NCBI RefSeq assembly: GCF_000300995.1
Contig: NZ_AMRJ01000002.1
Span: forward strand, 248,001 to 312,000
Source: Alcanivorax hongdengensis A-11-3
Lineage (GTDB): Bacteria; Pseudomonadota; Gammaproteobacteria; Pseudomonadales; Alcanivoracaceae
Direction: 5' to 3'
Length of the DNA stretch: 64,000 nucleotides
Shown here: positions 59,101-64,000 of the stretch, piece by piece
How the letters are laid out: every line of letters begins with the position of its first letter
Position numbering within the stretch: position 1 is the first letter of the stretch
Notes under the pieces: generated by a model
Told to the model about the DNA's origin: nothing
Seen by the model: only the letters and a program-made list of their open reading frames with translations
Database searches by the model: none
Position numbers and translations under genes: made by a program

Positions 59101-59529
59101 CTGGACGGCTGGCAGACCGCCGCCCGTCTGCGCGAGGCGGGCCATGCCGGCCCCATCGTTATGCTCTCCGCCAATGCCCGGGAACTGCATGCGGATGTGC
59201 CACAACATCTTTACGACGATTACCTGGTCAAGCCCTTCAAGTTCGGCGCCCTGCTCGACAGCCTGGCCCGCCAGCTGGGCCTGACCTGGCAACACCAGAG
59301 CCCGCCGAGCCGGCGCCCGCCGCGCATTGCAGTCACCACCGTGGCCCTGGACCCGGCGCTGCGTGACGAACTGCTCGCGCTGGCGGAAATCGGCCACCTC
59401 AGTGGCCTGCGTGATGCCCTGACCCGGCAGGGCGACAGCCTGCCCGAACCGCTCGGCCAGGCCATCCGGGACAACCTGGAACGCTATGACTTCCAGGCCC
59501 TGATACAGCTACTGGAGAAAGCGTCATGA
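56179..59529 (+). CDS. NCS1 permease-hybrid histidine kinase fusion
   Basis: 1116 residues from ATG 56179 (56188 also possible). Residues about 25-490 are an NCS1 cytosine/purine/allantoin-type permease with about twelve membrane segments. A Cys-rich segment follows (about 500-537: CCICEHHF, CPAYNGPICSLCC, CNDAC), then two membrane helices, a coiled coil, HisKA with His683 (LSHELRSPLNAA), HATPase (NLLSNAIKF, DTGVGI, GTGLGLTI), and a receiver with Asp969 (LILMDIGMPG). The C-terminal 100 residues are unassigned. The transporter-like module probably senses a nitrogen compound. Its stop overlaps the response-regulator start by four bases. Confidence 0.9.
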   Translation: MMNMALQQRIFRVRRNYNQWVANQTLEDFALRFTAKSARRWSAGRVAHTALGGISFLALEAIGGTITLNYGFTNTVTAVMAVALIIFMLGVPVSYYAARYGVDIDLLTRGAGFGYLGSTLTSLIYASFTFIFFALEAAIMAMALQIVFGLPPTLGYLVSSLMVIPLVTHGITYISRFQLWTQPLWLLLQLAPFVFILAQDPSTLDRWQHFEGLGPHDGSFNLLMFGAASTVLFSLVAQIGEQVDFLRFMPEAQAGKRARWWLALLAGGPGWVLMGAFKILAGSFLAVLAFYHGLPSNEAHEPMQMYLVAFSHITSSPPMLLALAGIFVVLSQLKINVTNAYAGSIAWSNFFSRLTHSHPGRVVWLVFNVMIALVLMEIGIYRAFESILGSYAVVAVAWIGALVADLVINKPLGLSPKGIEFKRAYLFDLNPVGFGAMLLATTIGLSARAGLWGDSAHALASFLTLGSVMVIAPLLAWATGGRYYIARHPDQADALSGQACCICEHHFDGEDMAFCPAYNGPICSLCCSLDARCNDACKSNARVQEQLLGWLGKVFPATLVNRLRSRLGHFLGLLTLVTLVMAGLMGLVYSQLPTVEPLVRDLMAATLAKVFAILVIISGVVAWLFVLAHESRVVAQEESRRQTRMLMQEIKAHEKTDRMLQQAKEQAEAANQAKSRYLTGLSHELRSPLNAAFGYAQLLENDPGIPVDRREAVCAIRRSTEHLSDLIEGLLEISKIEAGRLELYRNEVRVRTLIDELVAMFQLQAEDKGIRFEFHSRGPLPGWVTTDEKRLRQILINLLSNAIKFTREGSVTLTFRYRNQVAEFVIADTGVGIAEEDLQRIFRPFERVRKPGVPAVHGTGLGLTITKLLTDIMGGDIQVSSEPGKGSTFRLSVMLASVSRPDSSPREQLPVTGYLGQRHTLLVVDDDPSHRGLVSDLLTPLGFQVDEAPDGETALALVAQTPPSLILMDIGMPGLDGWQTAARLREAGHAGPIVMLSANARELHADVPQHLYDDYLVKPFKFGALLDSLARQLGLTWQHQSPPSRRPPRIAVTTVALDPALRDELLALAEIGHLSGLRDALTRQGDSLPEPLGQAIRDNLERYDFQALIQLLEKAS

Positions 59530-60437
59530 ACGCGGCCCCGCGCAAAGATCTGATCCTGGTGGTGGATGACTCACCGGATTCGCTGGGCATGATTCACCAG
59601 GCCCTGGACCGGGCCGGCCTGACCGCGCTGGTGGCGCTGGAGGGTGAACAGGCACTGGGTATCGCCGAAAAGATGGTGCCCGACCTGATTCTGATGGACG
59701 CCATCATGCCCAACCTGGACGGCTTCGAGACCTGCCGCCGCCTCAAGGACCATCCGGAACTGTCGTCGGTACCGGTGATTTTCATGACCGGGCTGACCGA
59801 CAGCGAGGATGTGGTTCGCGGTCTGGAGGCCGGCGGCGTGGACTATGTCACCAAGCCGGTACGCCCGGATGAACTGATTGCCCGCATCCGCGTGCACCTG
59901 AACAACGCCCGCCTGACACAGAGCGCCCACACCGCCCTGGACCGGCTGGGCCAGGCCACCTTTTCCACCGATGAAGCAGGCATCTGGCGCTGGGCCACCC
60001 GCCAGGCGGAACAACTGCTGGGCAAGGCCTGTGATGACCGCGCCGCCCTGCTGGAGCAACTGGCCGGCGAAATCCGCCACTGGCTACAGCATCAGCCGGA
60101 GCGAGGCCAGCAACTCAATCTCGGTGCCCTGCCCGGCAATCTAGGCCTGCGCTATCTGGGCCGCAGCAGCGCCCAGGAGCACCTGTTTCGTCTGCTGCAC
60201 CAGGACAGCGACGCGGAACTGGCGCTGCTGCGCTCGGCACTGCATGTGACCCAGCGTGAAGCCCAGGTTCTGGTCTGGATTGCCCACGGCAAGACCAACC
60301 GGGAAATTGCCCAGATTCTGGCGCTCAGCCCGCGCACGGTGAACAAGCACCTGGAACAGATATTTCGCAAGCTGGGGGTGGAAAACCGCACGGCGGCGGC
60401 GGCCATGGTGATCCAGTATCTGACCCAGATACAGTAA
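59526..60437 (+). CDS. LuxR/NarL-type response regulator
   Basis: 303 residues. N-terminal receiver with Asp58 (LILMDAIMPNLDGF), Lys in VTKPVRPDEL, a middle region of about 100 residues with no known domain, and a C-terminal LuxR helix-turn-helix (EAQVLVWIAHGKTNREIAQI then LALSPRTVNKHLEQIFRKLG). It is translationally coupled to the kinase, so the two form a phosphorelay. The palindromes at 48684 and 56019 are its likely targets, inferred only from context. Confidence 0.93.
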   Translation: MNAAPRKDLILVVDDSPDSLGMIHQALDRAGLTALVALEGEQALGIAEKMVPDLILMDAIMPNLDGFETCRRLKDHPELSSVPVIFMTGLTDSEDVVRGLEAGGVDYVTKPVRPDELIARIRVHLNNARLTQSAHTALDRLGQATFSTDEAGIWRWATRQAEQLLGKACDDRAALLEQLAGEIRHWLQHQPERGQQLNLGALPGNLGLRYLGRSSAQEHLFRLLHQDSDAELALLRSALHVTQREAQVLVWIAHGKTNREIAQILALSPRTVNKHLEQIFRKLGVENRTAAAAMVIQYLTQIQ

Positions 60438-60485
60438 TGGCCTGGTCACGATTCATACGCAACCGCAGTGCCGCCAGAAACGGGC

Positions 60486-61010
60486 TCAGGCGCCGCCGCG
60501 CAGCACCTGGGGCAGCAACATCACCACCGCCGCATAGCTGACGATCAGCAGCATCAGGGCGATGCCCAGGCCCAGAAAGGGGCTCACATTGAGGCTGCGG
60601 TGATAGATGAAACCGTGGGCGGCCAGCTGCCAGCTCACCAGCAGCAGGTAGATGCCATCGATCAGCGGCAGGCGCTCACTGGCGCCCAGGTTGATCAGCA
60701 ACAGCGGCAGGCTGGCCAGGGTCAACATGATATCCACGCCCACCAGCGACAGGGCTGCCTGCCACCAGCGGCTCTGCAACGCCTTGAAGGTCAGCAGCAA
60801 ACGGCAACCCGCCAGCACCACGGTCATGGTCAACAGCTGGCTGGCCAGCAACACCGCCAGCGGCAAGGCCGTCTGCAGGCTGGCCACCACCAGCTGCAAG
60901 GCGAACCAGACCGCCAGCACCACGGCCAGCAACGGTGGGGAATAGGGACTCTGCTCGGGACCGGAGCGGAAAGTGCAGAGTCGCCAGAAATGAGTTAATA
61001 GTGCAGTCAT
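60486..61010 (-). CDS. Membrane protein of unknown function
   Basis: 174 residues with five hydrophobic segments, such as LLAVVLAVWFALQLVVASLQ and SLNVSPFLGLGIALMLLIVS. It loosely resembles YIP1-type membrane proteins, without a clear motif. It lies convergent to the response regulator (48 bp) and divergent from the phosphofructokinase gene. Function is unknown. Confidence 0.7.
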   Translation of the reverse strand: MTALLTHFWRLCTFRSGPEQSPYSPPLLAVVLAVWFALQLVVASLQTALPLAVLLASQLLTMTVVLAGCRLLLTFKALQSRWWQAALSLVGVDIMLTLASLPLLLINLGASERLPLIDGIYLLLVSWQLAAHGFIYHRSLNVSPFLGLGIALMLLIVSYAAVVMLLPQVLRGGA

Positions 61011-61141
61011 AGTGCCTCCGGCGGCCTATTCTTCCAGAGCCGGAGGGAAAGCACCACGGCCGGCGCCCAATCGGATGGAAAGTCATGAAAAGCCCATCAT
61101 CCTCCGTTAGAATGCGCGCAAATCGAATCAAGGGGTCTGTT

Positions 61142-62404
61142 ATGGCGCGTAAAAACGCTTTCTACGCTCAGTCCGGTGGGGTTACCGCCGTCATCAATGC
61201 TTCCGCCGCCGGCGTCATCGAAGCCGCCCGTGAAAACAAGGACGTGATCGGCAAGGTCTACGCCGGCCGTAACGGTATCATTGGAGCCCTCAAGGAAGAG
61301 CTGATCGACACCAGCAAAGAAAGCAAAAGTGCCATCGAGGCCCTCAAGCACACCCCCGGCGGCGCCTTCGGCTCCTGCCGCTACAAGCTCAAGGATCTGA
61401 AGACCTCCCAGCGCGAATACGAGCGCCTGATCGAGGTCTTCAAGGCCCACAACATCGGCTACTTCTTCTACAACGGCGGTGGTGACTCCGCCGATACCTG
61501 TCTGAAGGTGTCCCAGCTGTCCGAGAAGATGGGCTACCCGATCCAGGCCATTCATGTGCCCAAGACCGTGGATAACGACCTGCCCTTCACCGACGTCAGC
61601 CCGGGCTTCGGCTCCGTGGCCAAGTATACGGCGGTAAGCTGTCGTGAAGCGGCCCTGGACGTGGCCAGCATGTGCGCCACCTCCACCAAGGTGTTTGTCA
61701 TGGAAGTGATGGGCCGCCACGCCGGCTGGATCGCCGCCGCCGCGGGCCTGGCCAAGGAAGATAACGACGATGCCCCGCACCTGATCCTGTTCCCGGAAAT
61801 TGCCTTCGACAAGGCCGCCTTCATGAAGAAGGTGGAAGCCACCGTGAAGAAGAGCGGTTACTGCGTGATCGTGGTCTCCGAGGGCGCCCGTTATGAAGAC
61901 GGCACCTTCCTGGCCGACGCCGGCAACACCGATGCCTTCGGCCACAAACAGCTGGGCGGCGTGGCGCCGGTCATTGCGCAGATGGTCAAGGACGAGCTGG
62001 GTTACAAGTATCACTGGGCGGTCAGCGACTACCTGCAGCGCGCGGCCCGTCACATTGCCTCCGCCACGGACGTGGAGCAGGCCTACGCGGTGGGCCGTGC
62101 GGCGGTGGAGTTCGCGGTGGCCGGCAAAAACGCCGTGATGCCCACGGTGGTGCGCAAGGACACCAAGAAATACAGCTGGACCATCGGCGAAGCGCCGCTG
62201 AGCAAGGTGGCCAACGTGGAAAAGAAAATGCCGCGCAAGTTCATCAGCAAGGATGGCTTCGGCATTACCCCGTCCGGGCGCGCCTATCTGGAACCGCTGA
62301 TCGGCGGCGAATCCTACCCGCCCTACAAGAATGGTCTGCCCCAGTTTGCCAAGCTCAAGCTGGTGGCCGTGGCGCGCAAGCTCAACGACGCCTTCGAGGT
62401 ATAA
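61142..62404 (+). CDS. pfp: PPi-dependent 6-phosphofructokinase
   Basis: 420 residues. FYNGGGDSADT stands at the phosphate-donor loop and PKTVDND at the catalytic site; lysine in PKT, rather than glycine in PGT, is associated with PPi-using enzymes. MGRHAGWIAA binds fructose-6-phosphate. The reversible PPi enzyme suits a bacterium that lives largely by gluconeogenesis. The start at 61142 drops a 19-codon upstream extension. A nested palindrome follows and probably ends transcription. Confidence 0.88.
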   Translation: MARKNAFYAQSGGVTAVINASAAGVIEAARENKDVIGKVYAGRNGIIGALKEELIDTSKESKSAIEALKHTPGGAFGSCRYKLKDLKTSQREYERLIEVFKAHNIGYFFYNGGGDSADTCLKVSQLSEKMGYPIQAIHVPKTVDNDLPFTDVSPGFGSVAKYTAVSCREAALDVASMCATSTKVFVMEVMGRHAGWIAAAAGLAKEDNDDAPHLILFPEIAFDKAAFMKKVEATVKKSGYCVIVVSEGARYEDGTFLADAGNTDAFGHKQLGGVAPVIAQMVKDELGYKYHWAVSDYLQRAARHIASATDVEQAYAVGRAAVEFAVAGKNAVMPTVVRKDTKKYSWTIGEAPLSKVANVEKKMPRKFISKDGFGITPSGRAYLEPLIGGESYPPYKNGLPQFAKLKLVAVARKLNDAFEV

Positions 62405-62430
62405 GCTCGACCGGGCTGACCGCCTGTGAC

Positions 62431-62670
62431 AAAAAAGCCCCGCCAGAGCGGTAATGCCGTTCACTTAAGCGGTGCAAATCTGGCTGAACCCTTTCAGGTA
62501 GGTTCCCTCTCCCCTTGTGGGAGAGGGACAGGGAGAGGGTCGGGGCGAACTTCAGTGACTTACCATTGATCTGGCTGTCACGCCCCCCCTCTCCCCAACC
62601 CCTCTCCCGCAAGGGGAGAGGGGCTTAACATCTAAAGTGAACAGCATTACCGCCAGCGCGGGGCTTTTTT
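62431..62670. repeat. 240-bp nested palindromic repeat with split terminator arms
   Basis: The outer arms are inverted copies: AAAAAAGCCCCG (62431) and CGGGGCTTTTTT (ending 62670), continuing through GCGGTAATG-C-GTTCACTT and its complement with few mismatches. Inside lie two further inverted blocks rich in CCCTCTCCCC/GGGGAGAGGG (about 62503-62543 and 62583-62623). The whole could fold into one long cruciform, and the outer arms end in T-runs in both directions. It separates pfp from the convergent DUF4282-like gene. Confidence 0.75.
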
Positions 62671-62683
62671 ATGCCTGCCTGTG

Positions 62684-63175
62684 TCACTCGCCGGGCTTGC
62701 CATTCTCCGGTTTGCCACGCAGGGAGTTGATCAGTCGTTTGGGCAAGTTGGTGGATTCCAGCAGCGGGCGCAGTAACGTCAGCGTGCCCTCCATTCGTTC
62801 TACCCGCTCCACCAGATGATCCACATGGTCGGAGATGCCCTCCACCCGGGTGGAGACACCACTGACCTGATCCGGCAGGGCATCCATGCGCTCGATGATA
62901 TTCATGATGCGATGGGCCATGACCAGATATTCCAGGGCCGCACGGACCACCGCCACTGCCACCAGCAGGCCGAAAGGTGCTGCCAGTAACGCGGTGATGC
63001 CCGCCAGCATGGATACCTGAAAGAAGCTGACCACGATAATGATGGTCAGCAAGGTGGCGGCCATCACCAGGATCAGGTAGAACCAGGGCAGCAGCTGCAT
63101 GGTCAGGTAACGGTCAAACCGCCAGTCCGCCAGGTCTTCAAGCAGTTTCACGCGGGCTTTCTTTTGCTCATCCAT
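62684..63175 (-). CDS. DUF4282-like membrane protein
   Basis: 163 residues. Two central membrane segments (LILVMAATLLTIIIVVSFFQ and ITALLAAPFGLLVAVAVVRA) follow an N-terminal DWRFDRYLTMQLLPWFY motif of DUF4282 proteins; the C-terminal half is a helical, probably coiled-coil region (ISDHVDHLVERVERMEG). Function is unknown. It ends next to the palindromic repeat. Confidence 0.78.
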   Translation of the reverse strand: MDEQKKARVKLLEDLADWRFDRYLTMQLLPWFYLILVMAATLLTIIIVVSFFQVSMLAGITALLAAPFGLLVAVAVVRAALEYLVMAHRIMNIIERMDALPDQVSGVSTRVEGISDHVDHLVERVERMEGTLTLLRPLLESTNLPKRLINSLRGKPENGKPGE

Positions 63176-63366
63176 TGCAACAATCCAGAGTCATTATCCA
63201 GGGTCATTAACCGTCGAAGGGAACATGCTGTTTCCCTATGCCTATCTACGCAAAGCCGGGCGCAAACAACAATGGCCTTTTTGTGAACGCCGGTGTCATG
63301 CTTTGCCCTGTCACCCGGGCAAAGACAGTGATAGCGTCAGACAAAACGAAAAAAAGAGGCCCTATC

Positions 63367-63549
63367 GTGAGCGACCCCCTTGCCGATCTGTCCAGAAAAG
63401 CGTTTGTTTATGAGTGTGCCAGCCGGGCGCTGGCCGCCAGCTTTGCCAACCCCACGGCCAAGCCCTCGGTTGCCAGTATGGTGCGCGATGCGGATAAACT
63501 GTGGGAAGAGCTTCAGGAATGGGAAAACAGACAGGAGTCACCCTTATGA
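63367..63549 (+). CDS. Small hypothetical protein coupled to rhodanese gene
   Basis: 60 residues from GTG 63367 (SDPLADLSRKAFVYECASRA), with AGAGG about eight bases before. Mostly helical, no known domain. The open frame extends to 63238, but I see no better start. Its stop overlaps the ATG of the next gene by four bases, which supports it as a real, coupled gene. Confidence 0.55.
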   Translation: MSDPLADLSRKAFVYECASRALAASFANPTAKPSVASMVRDADKLWEELQEWENRQESPL

Positions 63550-63923
63550 AACGCTTGGTTCTGATTGCTACGCTACTGACCGGCCTGGCCAGCATGGCCT
63601 GGGCCGCTGACACCATCAGTGTCGATGACCTGGCCGGCAAAATGGCCCAGAAACAGGGACCGGTGGTCATCGATGTTCGTAATGAAGACGAATTTCTTGC
63701 CGGTCATATCCCCGGTGCCATCATGATTCCCCAGTCCCAGATCGGCGCCAACCTGGAAATGCTGAAGGCCCACAAGAAAGAACCCATTGTGGTCTATTGT
63801 CGCTCCGGGGCACGCGCTGCCAAGGCCGCCGCCGAGCTGGAAGAGGCGGGTTTCAAGAAGGTGGAGGTCCTGGATGGCAGCTTCCAGGCCTGGCAGGCTG
63901 CCGGCAAACCGGTCACCAAGTAG
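63546..63923 (+). CDS. Periplasmic rhodanese-domain protein
   Basis: 125 residues. Signal peptide ending near SMAWA, then a single rhodanese domain with VIDVRNEDEF, GHIPGAIMIP and the active-site loop CRSGAR (Cys85). Such proteins bind or transfer sulfane sulfur; the partner is unknown. GGAG lies before the start, within the end of the upstream small gene. The remaining 77 bp of the window contain nothing I can assign. Confidence 0.9.
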   Translation: MKRLVLIATLLTGLASMAWAADTISVDDLAGKMAQKQGPVVIDVRNEDEFLAGHIPGAIMIPQSQIGANLEMLKAHKKEPIVVYCRSGARAAKAAAELEEAGFKKVEVLDGSFQAWQAAGKPVTK

Positions 63924-64000
63924 CGCTATTTTTTGAATATATGGCCTGACGGCTACCGCCAGGCTATAAGCTTATTCCGTATTTTTCCCGCCCCCGGTGG

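Noticed and set aside
60486..60998. Plus-strand frame of 176 residues opposite the membrane protein
   Set aside because: Gln/His-rich composition is that of an antisense shadow; the minus-strand frame has regular membrane helices.
63943..63966. Terminator after the rhodanese gene
   Set aside because: GCCTGACGG can pair with CCGCCAGGC, but no T-run follows on the plus strand and the window ends soon after.

Overview
The window is a 64 kb piece of a GC-rich gammaproteobacterial chromosome. The order lptE-holA ... proA-nadD-rsfS-rlmH-mrdA-mrdB-mltB-rlpA-dacA-D-amino-acid aminotransferase-ybeD-lipB-lipA is the cell-envelope and lipoate block known from Pseudomonas and Alcanivorax relatives. A secreted lipase with its foldase, a PPi-type phosphofructokinase and an amide/urea cluster fit a marine, Alcanivorax-like heterotroph. 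The genus is an inference from gene content only.

Layout. 1-8 kb: a phosphatase-like protein with a SulP permease, a YdcF protein, leuS, lptE, holA and a SAM methyltransferase. 8-20.5 kb: an accessory region interrupting the conserved block. It holds a tRNA-like cloverleaf, a small HIRAN-domain protein, two small membrane ORFs, a 12-repeat CRISPR array and a complete type I-E cas operon (cas3-cse1-cse2-cas7-cas5-cas6e-cas1-cas2, all on the minus strand), preceded by a WYL regulator. A 48-bp sequence (44/48 identical) lies just upstream of both cas3 and the HIRAN gene, so the two may share regulation; it could also be a recombination scar. 20.6-36.7 kb: an alpha/beta hydrolase-PilZ fusion, then proA to lipA and dacB, with a 296-bp MITE-like element between rlpA and dacA. 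36.7-46.9 kb: GST, methyltransferase, NlpE-like lipoprotein, an ExbB-ExbD-ExbD-TonB set (the second ExbD lacks the membrane Asp), ubiX, mpl, and an AraC regulator divergent from lipase-foldase. 47-60.4 kb: nitrogen acquisition from amides and urea: a urt-type ABC transporter, amiE, an AmiB-like ATPase, fmdA and an FmdB-like protein, next to an unusual sensor kinase whose input module is an NCS1 permease, and a LuxR-type response regulator. The same palindrome occurs upstream of urtA/kinase and of fmdA. 60.5-64 kb: membrane protein, PPi-phosphofructokinase, a 240-bp nested palindromic repeat, a DUF4282-like protein and a periplasmic rhodanese.

How it works together. The CRISPR module looks complete: the adaptation, crRNA-processing, Cascade and Cas3 active-site residues I checked are present. 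The nitrogen cluster would import short amides or urea, hydrolyse amides (AmiE, FmdA), and sense supply through the permease-kinase and its regulator. Homology calls come from reading motifs by eye; no database search was run.
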